From Roseofilum halophilum BLCC-M91 (GTDB lineage: Bacteria > Cyanobacteriota > Cyanobacteriia > Cyanobacteriales > Desertifilaceae): DNA of 64,000 bases. Positions 8,075-16,594 of this stretch are shown piece by piece. Position numbers and translations under genes: made by a program. Positions within the stretch are counted from its first letter, which is position 1; every line of letters begins with the position of its first letter. The stretch lies in assembly GCF_030068445.1 (NCBI RefSeq), contig NZ_JAQPOK010000004.1, forward strand, positions 1 through 64,000, written 5' to 3'. The notes beneath the pieces were generated by a model. That model saw only the letters and a list, made by a program, of their open reading frames with translations. It made no database searches and was not told the origin of the DNA.

Positions 8075-8650
8075 TTATTTCCGGTTGGCTAAAAAGCGAG
8101 CAGCGAGAACGCCACCAATGAGTCCAAAGAAGTGACCTTCCCAGGAAATTCCGGGTTGTCCGGGAAGTACGCCCCAGATTAGACCACCATAGACGAAACC
8201 TACGACTAGGGAAAGGGCGATCGAGGACAAATTGCGCTCAAACAAGCCTCGAAAGAGTAAAAACCCTAAATAACCAAAAATTAAACTACTCGCGCCAATA
8301 TGAAAGGCTGGGGCCCCAAACAGCCACACGCCACCCCCAGCGACTAACATGGTAATGGCGGTTACCCAAAAGAAATCTGTGGTTTCTTGTACCATCACTA
8401 ACCATCCCAAAATGAGAAAGGGGCCAGTATTAGCGATTAAATGGGGGAGATTACCATGTAAGAACGGAGACCAGAGGATGCCGCGCAAACCGATAAGATG
8501 GCGGGGATAAATGCCATATTGATCTAGTCTTCCTTGATAAAAGATTAGATCTACAATTTCGACCACCCAGAAGGTGGTGACAAACCCAGCCAAGATTAAG
8601 ATCTGGGTTTTGAGTTCGTTAGCGATCGCCTTTCCTTCCTGACTACTCAT
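8075..8650 (-). CDS. Rhomboid-family intramembrane serine protease
   Basis: A 191-aa multi-pass membrane protein. HGNLPHLIANT carries the conserved His/Asn of the second helix, GASSLIFGYLG the catalytic Ser, and SWEGHFFGLIGG the catalytic His, matching the rhomboid Ser-His dyad. About six hydrophobic segments are visible. I start at ATG 8650 (MSSQEGKAI). The frame stays open to 8770, but that stretch overlaps, in another frame, a penicillin-binding-protein remnant, so the longer start is unlikely. Substrates unknown. Confidence 0.88.
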   Translation of the reverse strand: MSSQEGKAIANELKTQILILAGFVTTFWVVEIVDLIFYQGRLDQYGIYPRHLIGLRGILWSPFLHGNLPHLIANTGPFLILGWLVMVQETTDFFWVTAITMLVAGGGVWLFGAPAFHIGASSLIFGYLGFLLFRGLFERNLSSIALSLVVGFVYGGLIWGVLPGQPGISWEGHFFGLIGGVLAARFLANRK

Positions 8651-8699
8651 GTTTGGTGACTCAAAGGATATCTTCTCTAGGGTAGCAATTTCTCCGGCT

Positions 8700-8807
8700 C
8701 TACTGGCGGAAATCGGCCTTGAAAATGGCTTGAGCGACCGGTAGAGGGGTTTTTCCACCATAACCGCCATTTTCCACCACTACGGCGATCGCCACTTGGG
8801 GGTTATA
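8700..8807 (-). pseudogene. C-terminal remnant of a penicillin-binding protein
   Basis: Reading minus-strand codons from 8807 to the TAG at 8700-8702 gives YNPQVAIAVVVENGG, then YGGKTPLPVAQAIFKADF. This is the characteristic last stretch of class B/PBP2-type transpeptidases ('P-E-I-A-V-A-V-V-V-E-N-G-G ... A-x-P-I-A...'). Upstream, a TAG at 8814-8816 ends the frame and no transpeptidase motifs follow, so only about 33 codons survive. It lies just before the rhomboid gene on the same strand. Confidence 0.7.
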
Positions 8808-8953
8808 GCAAGTCTAGAACAGAATGCTCGGTTGTAGCTCACCCAAACCCCTTTAATTCAGAAAATCTTTATGATTAGATCAACTTTCCTGCCGGTAAAT
8901 TATGCTAGAATCACGTTCAATTCTTTTTCTATTTCAACCTAAAGAGGCTAATA

Positions 8954-9370
8954 ATGCCACGAACTTGGACTGATTCTCTGAAAATTGGCATTCCCTTGCT
9001 CGATCTTCAACATCAACAGTTACTCGATGAAATGGATCGATTGCTAGAAGGATTGAAGACGAAAAAATCGAGTCGAGAAATTAAAAGTATTTTGAAACTG
9101 TTGGATGGCTATGTGGCTGTCCATTTTCGTTATGAAGAAGGATGTATGAATAATTATCAGTGTCCTGTGGGTTGTGATAATCAAAAAGCCCATCAGAATT
9201 TTGTGCAGATGTTGACCCAAATTAAAAGCGAGATTGAAAATCATCAAAAATTCGATCTAGTTGCCGATCAAGTGCAACGCAATCTACTCGATTGGTTCGT
9301 CAATCATATTCGCCGCATTGATAAACAATTGGAACCTTTGGTGAAGCTGAGTAAACCGATCGCTAGTTAA
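8954..9370 (+). CDS. Bacteriohemerythrin-like protein
   Basis: A 138-aa four-helix hemerythrin fold of standard length, with GAGG upstream of ATG 8954. Diiron ligands visible are His in LDLQHQQL, His and Glu in VHFRYEE, the second His of the usual HxxxH pair in NQKAHQNF, and His/Asp in VNHIRRID. The first His of HxxxH is Asn here (AAT codon). The family binds O2 reversibly and serves in oxygen sensing or delivery; with one ligand changed, O2 or metal binding may differ. It overlaps the convergent pepP gene by 8 bp. Confidence 0.9.
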   Translation: MPRTWTDSLKIGIPLLDLQHQQLLDEMDRLLEGLKTKKSSREIKSILKLLDGYVAVHFRYEEGCMNNYQCPVGCDNQKAHQNFVQMLTQIKSEIENHQKFDLVADQVQRNLLDWFVNHIRRIDKQLEPLVKLSKPIAS

Positions 9371-10742
9371 CGATCGCCTGTTCAAGCTGGTCTGGAGCGG
9401 TGGGGAGTTGCGCCGTTAGCACCTCTGCTCCCTGGTGTGTGACTAATACATCGTCTTCAATGCGAATGCCGCGTACATCCTTAAATTGGGCCAGTTTGTC
9501 CCAGTTGACAACATCATTATATTGGCTGCGAAATTCGGGATTGTCTAAAATCGCGGGAACTTGATAAAATCCGGGTTCAATGGTGACCACCATGCCCGAC
9601 TGGAGCGGGCGATTTAAGCGCAAAAATTGTAAGCCAAAGCGATCGCTCCTTTTGCGTCCTGGGACATAACCGGCTAAATCCCCCAAGTCTTCCATATCAT
9701 GGACATCTAAGCCCAGTAAATGACCGATGCCATGGGGAAAAAAGAGGGCGTGGGCATCCCGTTCGACCAAGATTTCTGGATTGCCGATTAAAATGCCGAG
9801 ATCCACCAATCCTTCCGCCATTGCCAAGGCTGCTTCTAGATGGATATCCTCGTATTCTTGACCCGGTTTAACTTGGGCAATAGAGCGATCGTGGGCTGCT
9901 AAAACTACCTCATAAATTGCCTGTTGAGTCGGGGAAAATCGACCATTGACTGGCCAGGTGCGGGTAATATCGGCTGCCCATCCCCCCAGGGTTTCCGCCC
10001 CCGCATCCACAAGCAATAAATCACCAGGGGTGAGGGAATGGGGCGATCGGTCATGATGGAGAATTTCCCCGTGAACGGTGACAATACTCGCATAGGCTGG
10101 GGTCATTTCATGGGCTGTAAAGACGCTTTCAATGTGCGATCGCACCTGAGCCTCCGTTTTCGCCTGAGCTGTTCCCCTCATCCCCCTTAAGTGCCCTTCC
10201 ACACTCACCGCGACAGCTTCCCGAATTTCCGATAACGCCGGTTCGTCATGGCACAAACGCAACTCAACTACCGCCCTCGCCAACTCTAAATCTTGACCCT
10301 CTAGAGGAGATACCGAACGACCTAAAATCTGTTCTTGTTGCTTGCGAGTTGCCCAATCTTGCACCGGTAGCGTCGCCCCATCTTTCCCCCTCTCAGCCAA
10401 AGCAGACAAGGGATAATGGGCATCCGCACCGATTTGTTCTGCCCACTGAGCGCCCGTCGGTTCCGGGCCGTGCCATAAGACCGAACCCGGCTCAGGATCG
10501 TTGACAAATAATGCTAACTTGCCCTGGTCGAGACGAATGGCAGCACGGGGAATGGAGAGACCGGCAAAATAGAGAAAATGGCTATTGGCGCGAAAGGGAT
10601 AAACATTAGCCGGAAAATTGCGGGGACTCGGTTGACCCGACCACAAGATAACCGGAAAATCAATCTGTTGAGCTAGGTTAGAGCAGCGCGATCTCACCAA
10701 GTTAGCCAAAATCATAGGGTTATAATGCTTATCAGTAGACAA
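9363..10742 (-). CDS. pepP: Xaa-Pro aminopeptidase (aminopeptidase P, M24B)
   Basis: A 459-aa cytoplasmic metallopeptidase releasing N-terminal residues that precede proline. The N-terminal domain (about 1-170) is followed by the pita-bread catalytic domain with all five metal ligands in place: Asp in LLVDAGAE, Asp in AADITRTWP, His in FFPHGIGH, Glu in TIEPGFY and Glu in RIEDDVLV. The start at 10742 is as drawn; ATG 10715 (MILANLV) is a good alternative. Length and motif order fit the PepP family. Confidence 0.93.
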   Translation of the reverse strand: MSTDKHYNPMILANLVRSRCSNLAQQIDFPVILWSGQPSPRNFPANVYPFRANSHFLYFAGLSIPRAAIRLDQGKLALFVNDPEPGSVLWHGPEPTGAQWAEQIGADAHYPLSALAERGKDGATLPVQDWATRKQQEQILGRSVSPLEGQDLELARAVVELRLCHDEPALSEIREAVAVSVEGHLRGMRGTAQAKTEAQVRSHIESVFTAHEMTPAYASIVTVHGEILHHDRSPHSLTPGDLLLVDAGAETLGGWAADITRTWPVNGRFSPTQQAIYEVVLAAHDRSIAQVKPGQEYEDIHLEAALAMAEGLVDLGILIGNPEILVERDAHALFFPHGIGHLLGLDVHDMEDLGDLAGYVPGRKRSDRFGLQFLRLNRPLQSGMVVTIEPGFYQVPAILDNPEFRSQYNDVVNWDKLAQFKDVRGIRIEDDVLVTHQGAEVLTAQLPTAPDQLEQAIVN

Positions 10743-10769
10743 CAGACAATTAGTAATGAATAATTATTC

Positions 10770-10810
10770 ATGAATAATCGTTCATTATTCATTGTTCATT
10801 ATTCATTATT
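10770..10810. repeat. ATTATTC/ATTGTTC heptamer array
   Basis: Tandem TTCATTA/TTCATTG-like units form an AT-rich array between the divergent pepP and dihydroorotase-like genes. It ends four bases before the TTG start at 10814 and probably occupies the leader of that gene. Confidence 0.6.
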
Positions 10811-10813
10811 GAC

Positions 10814-12106
10814 TTGAGTACGCTGCTGAAACAAGTGCGGGCCATCAATCCGATCGCCCAAACTGACCAAATTCAAGATGTGTGGTTAGATCGTGGCGAA
10901 ATTAAAGCCATGGGTGACTCCATCGATCGCTATCCCCCAGACACCGAAGTGCATGATGGCCAGGGGCTGATTGTGGGGCCGGGATTGGTGGATTTGTATA
11001 GTCAAAGCGGCCAGCCAGGGTTTGAGGAGCGAGAAACCCTAGAATCTTTAGTCCATGCAGCCAGGGCAGGGGGATTTATTCGCGTAGGGGTGCTGCCAAC
11101 GACCGATCCTCCCATCGATAACCCGGCAACAGTATCTTTGCTGCAAGGGAAAACGCCCCAGTATCTGGGGGTGCAACTCTCGTTTTGGGGGGCCCTAACT
11201 CAAGGGGCGAAAGGGCAACAGATGAATCAGTTGGCAGAGTTAGCCAGTGTGGGGGTGGTGGGGTTTAGTGATGGTGCTGCGATCGCCAATTTACTCCTGT
11301 TACGCCGACTCTTAGAATATGCGGGGCCTTTAGGTAAACCGATCGCCATCTGGCCGTTAGCGGTAGATTTAGCAGCGAATGGAGTCATGCGCGAAGGTCA
11401 TATTTCCACCCGGTTAGGGTTACCCGGAATTCCCGCGTCCGCCGAAACCGCAGCATTAGCAGCGCTTCTGGAATTGGTGGCCCAAACCCGAACCCGCGTC
11501 CATATTATGCGCGTCTCTACGGCTCGGTCTGTGCAATTAATCCAGGAGGCCAAGGAAGGGGGACTTCCGGTGAGTGCAAGTACGAGTTGGATGCATTTGC
11601 TGCTGGATACGGAGGCAATTTCCCCCCATAATCAAGATGGATTTATTCCCTACGATCCCAGTTTCCGTCTGGCTGCCCCTTTGGGCAATCGGGAGGATCG
11701 ACAAGGGTTGATTTGGGGGGTGAGTCAAGGGGTAATTGATGCGATCGCTATCGATCATACCCCCTATACTTACGAAGAAAAGACGGTCGGCTTTGAAACC
11801 GCTCCGGCGGGGGCGATCGGCTTAGAATTAGCTCTACCTTTACTTTGGCAAGAATTGGTCGCCACCGGACAACTGACCGCCGTGCAATTATGGCGCAGTT
11901 TGAGTACCCATCCGGCTCTGTGCCTGAATCAAACCCCGCCCAGCTTGAATATAGGGCAACCCGCAGAATTGATTCTATTCGATCCTCAAGCGTCCTGGAC
12001 TCCAGAACCGAACTCCCTGAAATCTCTGGCTTCTAATACCCCTTGGTTGCATCATCCTTTACAGGGTCGAGTCCTTCGCCGATTTGGGGTAATGGCGATA
12101 GAATAA
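10814..12106 (+). CDS. Dihydroorotase-like protein lacking the catalytic His pair
   Basis: A 430-aa amidohydrolase-fold protein with the overall layout of dihydroorotase (pyrimidine synthesis): N-terminal VWLDRGEIKAMG, VGPGLVDL, the ILPTT-like VGVLPTTDPP, AIDHTPYTYEEK and FETAPAGAIGLE. The metal-binding DxHxHxRxPG motif reads DLYSQSGQPG, with both His and the Arg replaced. It is therefore probably not an active dihydroorotase, and resembles the non-catalytic DHOase-like subunits that scaffold aspartate carbamoyltransferase in some bacteria. No pyrB is nearby. TTG is the only usable start in this frame after the stop at 10775. Confidence 0.85.
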   Translation: MSTLLKQVRAINPIAQTDQIQDVWLDRGEIKAMGDSIDRYPPDTEVHDGQGLIVGPGLVDLYSQSGQPGFEERETLESLVHAARAGGFIRVGVLPTTDPPIDNPATVSLLQGKTPQYLGVQLSFWGALTQGAKGQQMNQLAELASVGVVGFSDGAAIANLLLLRRLLEYAGPLGKPIAIWPLAVDLAANGVMREGHISTRLGLPGIPASAETAALAALLELVAQTRTRVHIMRVSTARSVQLIQEAKEGGLPVSASTSWMHLLLDTEAISPHNQDGFIPYDPSFRLAAPLGNREDRQGLIWGVSQGVIDAIAIDHTPYTYEEKTVGFETAPAGAIGLELALPLLWQELVATGQLTAVQLWRSLSTHPALCLNQTPPSLNIGQPAELILFDPQASWTPEPNSLKSLASNTPWLHHPLQGRVLRRFGVMAIE

Positions 12107-12135
12107 ACAAAAACGACGCTACTGTTTGCGATCGC

Positions 12136-15100
12136 ATGGATTTACTGAATCAACGTCATGCTCGGTTAATCGGTTCTACGGCTCTTTTGGCTGGAGGAGC
12201 AGTTTGTGGTGGGGTTTTGGGTAGTTCCGTGGCTTCCGTGGTTGCGGGGATTATTGCCAATGATGTGATACCGCAGCACATGGAGAATCTCACGGTGCGG
12301 TTGCGCGATAGTCGGGGGCAATTGCATAATCACGATTTAGCGGAAGCCGTGGGATTGGCTATAGCATTGCTGATAAAAGCCAGAGCAGAAGCGGGCACGT
12401 ATCCGGCATCGCAGAAGGGGATGGTATCCCTGGCTGAATATACCGTCAGACACTGGAAAACTATCGCCCAAGAGCTGAAAACGGTCTATCCTGAGAAATT
12501 TGCCAAAATTGAAGATAGCCAGGTTCCAGGCTTATTTAGCCAGGCTCTGGGAAATGAGCCGGGGCAAGTGTTGACGGAAGCGGATTGGTTGGAGTTGTTG
12601 CAGGAAGTGCGGGGGAAAGCCAATCTGGAATTACCGCAGCATGTGTTGCAAGAGTTGGCGCGGAACTTGCGGGATAACTTCGCGTTTGCCTTGCGGGAGG
12701 TGTTGAAAGCGGATTGTTCCGAGGGCGGGAAAGCCTTTGGGGGGTTGGTGATTTCCCTGTTGGGGGCGATTCACAACGGGTTGCAGCAGGTGCAGGTTCC
12801 CCAGGAGAGTCGGGAGGACGTGAACCGGGTATTGGCAGAACTGGAGAAGGTTGAGCAGGAGTTGGCAGGAATTAAGGCAGAAAATCAGGCGCGGTTTCAG
12901 GCGTTATCGACGCAGTTGGGGTTGGGGATAGAGGTAATTTTAGGGGAAATTGACAGAACTCAGGAGATTCTCGACAGCTTGCGGGAATGGTTGGGGGATG
13001 AGTTACGTCAGATCGGTAAAACATTGGCAGAGATTGAAAAAACGACTGGCGAAATTAAAGATATTAGTCTCGGAAATAGTGGGAAGCTGGATGAGTTGAT
13101 CGACAGAGTTGGCACATTTACCCCCACATCCCAACCGGAAAGCACTTCATCTGTTGTCGGGGATGCGTTGCCCCAGATTAACCATTGGCAAGGAAGAGCG
13201 CAAGAGTTAGCGACGATTCATGGATGGTTGGATGATGAAAATCGGAAATTGGGGATTATTGTCGGCATAGCGGGGATGGGGAAAACCTCCCTTGCAGTCA
13301 AGGTGTATCGAGAGCGTGAGGATTTTACCCGCAAATATTGGGCAGAGTTGGGGGAACGCCCCCGGTTTGCAATTTTAGCGCGGCAGGTTTTGCAGCAGTT
13401 GGTGGGGATAGATCGGGATATTATAGAAAAAATGCCGGATGCTCAGTTATCGGCAATGCTGGTACAGGAGTTGCAACGGCAGCGATTTTTGTTGGTGTTG
13501 GATAACTTTGAGTCGGTAGTTGGGGATGAGGACTATTTAGAGTTTTTGCAACGGTGGTTAGGGAGTTGTCATCAGACGGAGATTTTGGTGACGACGCAGG
13601 TTGAGCCGAGGTTATCGTGGGGAGAGAAACCCCAGATCTTGCCCTTGAAACGGGGATTATCGAACTCAGAAGGAGCGCAGTTATTGGCAGCGCGGGGAGT
13701 TGAGGAACCCCTTGAGGAACGAGAGCAATTTTCCCAGAAAGTAAGCGGACATCCGTTAACGTTAAATCTAGCGGCAGGGATGTTAAGCACTCAGAGAGGA
13801 GAGGAGCGGATAACCCTGGCAGAGTTAACGACAGATATCAGTGAAGCGATGCAGCAGCTTGCAGGAAGGCATCGCCAAGAAAATCATGTCCAGTTGCTGG
13901 TGGTGTTGGATCGCTGTTTTGGTTGGTTATCTCCAGTTTGGCAAGAGCGGTTATTGCGGCTGACGGTATTGCGGCAAGGATTTAATCGCCCTCTGGTAGA
14001 AGCCATGGTGGGAGAGGGTATTGGAGATGAGGAACTGCCGAATTTAGGGATTCAAGGGTTTCTGGTGGCTTTGGCGAAAAAGGATCGGCAAGAGCGACAG
14101 CGCTATGAGTTTCAGCCGTTTATTTTGGAGTATTTGCACTGTCGCGCTGGGGAGGTGAAGGAAGCGCACCAGCGAGCGGTGGAGGTATATCGCAGTCGGT
14201 GTGAAATGCCCCAAGAGTGGAACAGGGCAACGGTTGAGGATGTACAGGATTATTTGGAGCTGTTTTATCACCTGTGCCAGTTGGGAGAGTATGTGCAGGC
14301 GTTTGATGCGATTTACAATCATCTCGGCAGTCATAAGAAATCTGTTGATAAGTTTCTAGAAGTACGCGGTTACAACTCTCTACGGGTTGAACTCTATCTG
14401 CAATTAATACCTCATTTACCCAACCGGCAAAACTGGCGCTATACTGCCTCTTTAACTAGCTTAGGCATCGCTTACTATGCCCAAGGAGACTACGAAGCAG
14501 CCCTATCCTTCCACCAGCAGTCTCTGGAAATCGAACAACAAATCGGCGATCGCTCTGGCATTGCCTCTTCTTTGGGCAACTTAGGCAACGCTTACAGTTC
14601 CCAAGGAGACTACAAAGCAGCCCTATCCTTCTACCAGCAGTCTCTGAAAATATCTCAAGAAATCGGCGATCGCTCTGGCATTGCCAATTCTTTCACGGGC
14701 TTAGGCATTGCTTACCGTTCCCAAGGAGACTACAAAAGCGCCATATCTTTCCACCAGCAGTCTCTGGAAATATCTCAAGAAATCGGCGATCGCTCTGGCA
14801 TTGCCTCTTCTTTGGGCAACTTAGGCAACGCTTACCGTTCCCAAGGAGACTACGAAAGAGCCATATCCTTCTACCAGCAGTCTCTGGAAATCAAACAAGA
14901 AAGCGGCGATCGCTCTGGCATTGCCACTTCTTTCAACAACTTAGGCATCGCTTACGGTTCCCAAGGAGACTGCGAAAGAGCGATATCCTTCCACCAGCAG
15001 TCTCTGGAAATTGCACAAGAAATCGGCGATCGCTCTGGCATTGCCGCTTCTTTGGGCAACTTAGGCAACGCTTACGATTCCCAAGGAGACTACGAAAGCG

Positions 15101-15804
15101 CCATATCCTTCCACCAGCAGTCTCTGGAAATCAAACAACAAATCGGCGATCGCTCTGGCATTGCCGCTTCTTTGGGCAACTTAGGCAACGCTTACTATTC
15201 CCAAGGAGACTACGAAAGCGCCATATCCTTCTACCAGCAGTCTCTGGAAATCCAACAACAAATCGGCGATCGCTCTGGCATTGCCAATTCTTTCAACAAC
15301 TTAGGCTTAGCTTACTATTCCCAAGGAGACTACCAAAGAGCGATATCCTTCTACCAGCAGTCTCTGGAAATCCAACAACAAATCGGCGATCGCTCTGGCA
15401 TTGCCTATTCTTTCATGGGCTTAGGCAACGCTTACAAATCCCAAGGAGAGTACGAAAGAGCGATATCCTTCCACCAGCAGTCTCTGGAAATCCAACAACA
15501 AATCGGCAATGTTGCTGGTGAAGGAGTATTACGGGGTAATCTGGGAGAACTCTTAATCCAACTCGAACGCTATTCAGAAGCAGAAGAGTCCTTACAAACC
15601 GCCTTAACTCTTGCCACCCGCGTTAACGATCTTCCCAATCAAGCCCATGTTCACTACAACTTGGCCGTACTCTATCAAAAGCTGGGCAATCTCGATCGCG
15701 CTCGCAGCCATTGTCAGCAAGCCCTGGCGTTAGCCACCCAGTTAGGGATACCCCTGGTTGAAGAATGCCAGAGGTTGAATGAACAATTAACAATGAACAA
15801 TTAA
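12136..15804 (+). CDS. NB-ARC/STAND ATPase with C-terminal tandem TPR repeats
   Basis: A 1222-aa protein. The N terminus (about 1-240) has a glycine/alanine-rich hydrophobic segment (residues about 10-35) and a helical domain without a recognised effector motif. A coiled coil follows (about 245-340), then an NB-ARC-type NTPase with Walker A GIAGMGKTS and Walker B FLLVLDNFES, a winged-helix region, and a C-terminal superhelix of 40-residue TPRs (pattern LGNLGNAY.SQGDYE.AISFYQQSLEI). STAND proteins of this design sense a ligand through the repeats and oligomerise on ATP binding; many act in defence or signalling. I start at ATG 12136; an upstream TTG at 12043 overlaps the previous gene. Tail codons TMNN come from an AACAATT repeat. 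Confidence 0.9.
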   Translation: MDLLNQRHARLIGSTALLAGGAVCGGVLGSSVASVVAGIIANDVIPQHMENLTVRLRDSRGQLHNHDLAEAVGLAIALLIKARAEAGTYPASQKGMVSLAEYTVRHWKTIAQELKTVYPEKFAKIEDSQVPGLFSQALGNEPGQVLTEADWLELLQEVRGKANLELPQHVLQELARNLRDNFAFALREVLKADCSEGGKAFGGLVISLLGAIHNGLQQVQVPQESREDVNRVLAELEKVEQELAGIKAENQARFQALSTQLGLGIEVILGEIDRTQEILDSLREWLGDELRQIGKTLAEIEKTTGEIKDISLGNSGKLDELIDRVGTFTPTSQPESTSSVVGDALPQINHWQGRAQELATIHGWLDDENRKLGIIVGIAGMGKTSLAVKVYREREDFTRKYWAELGERPRFAILARQVLQQLVGIDRDIIEKMPDAQLSAMLVQELQRQRFLLVLDNFESVVGDEDYLEFLQRWLGSCHQTEILVTTQVEPRLSWGEKPQILPLKRGLSNSEGAQLLAARGVEEPLEEREQFSQKVSGHPLTLNLAAGMLSTQRGEERITLAELTTDISEAMQQLAGRHRQENHVQLLVVLDRCFGWLSPVWQERLLRLTVLRQGFNRPLVEAMVGEGIGDEELPNLGIQGFLVALAKKDRQERQRYEFQPFILEYLHCRAGEVKEAHQRAVEVYRSRCEMPQEWNRATVEDVQDYLELFYHLCQLGEYVQAFDAIYNHLGSHKKSVDKFLEVRGYNSLRVELYLQLIPHLPNRQNWRYTASLTSLGIAYYAQGDYEAALSFHQQSLEIEQQIGDRSGIASSLGNLGNAYSSQGDYKAALSFYQQSLKISQEIGDRSGIANSFTGLGIAYRSQGDYKSAISFHQQSLEISQEIGDRSGIASSLGNLGNAYRSQGDYERAISFYQQSLEIKQESGDRSGIATSFNNLGIAYGSQGDCERAISFHQQSLEIAQEIGDRSGIAASLGNLGNAYDSQGDYESAISFHQQSLEIKQQIGDRSGIAASLGNLGNAYYSQGDYESAISFYQQSLEIQQQIGDRSGIANSFNNLGLAYYSQGDYQRAISFYQQSLEIQQQIGDRSGIAYSFMGLGNAYKSQGEYERAISFHQQSLEIQQQIGNVAGEGVLRGNLGELLIQLERYSEAEESLQTALTLATRVNDLPNQAHVHYNLAVLYQKLGNLDRARSHCQQALALATQLGIPLVEECQRLNEQLTMNN
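14461..15540 (+). repeat. Nine tandem 120-bp TPR-coding units
   Basis: Units begin at 14461, 14581, 14701, 14821, 14941, 15061, 15181, 15301 and 15421, each exactly 120 bp (40 codons). They are nearly identical at DNA level; the second half of the last unit is diverged. Each of the first eight contains GGCGATCGCTCTGGC, so a HIP1 octamer recurs every 120 bp. DNA-level identity, not only protein identity, suggests recent amplification or gene conversion and possible copy-number variation. Confidence 0.92.
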
Positions 15805-15817
15805 CAACGTTGCCGCT

Positions 15818-15900
15818 AGAAACCGGGTTTCTATCCGAATCTAGGGTTGGAGTTGGAAGAGGGTGAGAAACCCGGTTTCTTTGGGTGGGGGGAGCGATCG
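15818..15900. repeat. Left copy of an island-flanking repeat
   Basis: AGAAACCGGGTTTCT (15818-15832), a linker reading ATCTAGGGTTGGAGTTGGAA, then AGAAACCCGGTTTCT (15866-15880) and GGGTGGGGGGA. The linker and second palindrome recur with only a few differences at 17474-17527, on the far side of hepT, mntA and the DUF2887 gene. Confidence 0.7.
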
Positions 15901-16248
15901 TTACTCTCTCTCTTCATGTTCTAGTATAGCTTCAACACAACTTTTCAACGGTTCTAACTTAGTTTCAATAATACTCCATATAATTTGAGTATTGAGCGAG
16001 AAATAGGCATGGGCAATAATATCTCGCAGTCCAGCAATCTTTTTCCATTCCACTTGTGGATATTTAATCCGGATAGTCTCAGGAATCTGCTTCGTTGCTT
16101 CTCCAATGATGTAGAAGTTGTGAATGACAGCATCTAACGTTCGTCCATCTTCAATCAACTCATCATAGGTCATCGATCGCGTGTAGCTTTGGATATTGTC
16201 AATGCTGCTGAGAATATCAGCCAGATATAAACTGAGATTACGCGACAT
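15901..16248 (-). CDS. hepT: HepT-type HEPN toxin (DUF86)
   Basis: A 115-aa all-helical HEPN protein. The RNase signature Rx4-6H is present as RDIIAHAYF, and the segment IGEATKQIPE is typical of HepT/DUF86. It is the downstream member of a two-gene unit and overlaps mntA by 11 bp. In studied pairs HepT is an RNase toxin that MntA neutralises by attaching AMP to a Tyr close to the motif; the Tyr in AHAYF is present here. Confidence 0.92.
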   Translation of the reverse strand: MSRNLSLYLADILSSIDNIQSYTRSMTYDELIEDGRTLDAVIHNFYIIGEATKQIPETIRIKYPQVEWKKIAGLRDIIAHAYFSLNTQIIWSIIETKLEPLKSCVEAILEHEERE

Positions 16249-16531
16249 GGATGGCTTGATTAATCACGACTTCACGAATTCGAGGCTTCAGATCTTCTTT
16301 GATCACCAGATCGACTTTCTTCGTAAACAAGTCTTCTAGAAAGAATTTTAAATCCATATAAGCATCAAATGTGATTTGTCCTTCAAATTCTACCAGGAAA
16401 TCCAGGTCGCTATCGGGTCTAGCTTCGTTGCGAGCAACAGAACCAAACAGCTCTAGAGATTTTACCCCCAAATTATGCAAAGTTTCTAGATGCTCTTTGA
16501 GGGTAGAAATGACGGTTTCTTGATTCATCAT
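16238..16531 (-). CDS. mntA: MntA-type minimal nucleotidyltransferase antitoxin
   Basis: A 97-aa MNT-fold protein with the nucleotidyltransferase signature GSVARNEARPDSDLDFLVEF (GSx10DxD), the residues needed for nucleotide and metal binding. It is the first gene of the HEPN-MNT operon. Family knowledge: it AMPylates the HEPN partner and silences its RNase. ATG 16531 or the adjacent ATG 16528 may be used. Confidence 0.92.
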   Translation of the reverse strand: MMNQETVISTLKEHLETLHNLGVKSLELFGSVARNEARPDSDLDFLVEFEGQITFDAYMDLKFFLEDLFTKKVDLVIKEDLKPRIREVVINQAIHVA

Positions 16532-16594
16532 TTGAGGGATGGATTGTAGAATGGCTAGATGACGCTCATTATAGCAGTCTCGATTAGATCGCCA

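Noticed and set aside
8651..8770. 40-residue N-terminal extension of the rhomboid protein
   Set aside because: It overlaps in another frame the penicillin-binding-protein remnant, and the extra residues have no rhomboid character.
12043..12135. Longer start of the STAND gene
   Set aside because: It begins with a TTG inside the previous gene and the residues are the shifted reading of that gene's end.
14461..15540. CRISPR-like regular repeats
   Set aside because: The 120-bp units are in-frame TPR codons without unique spacers.
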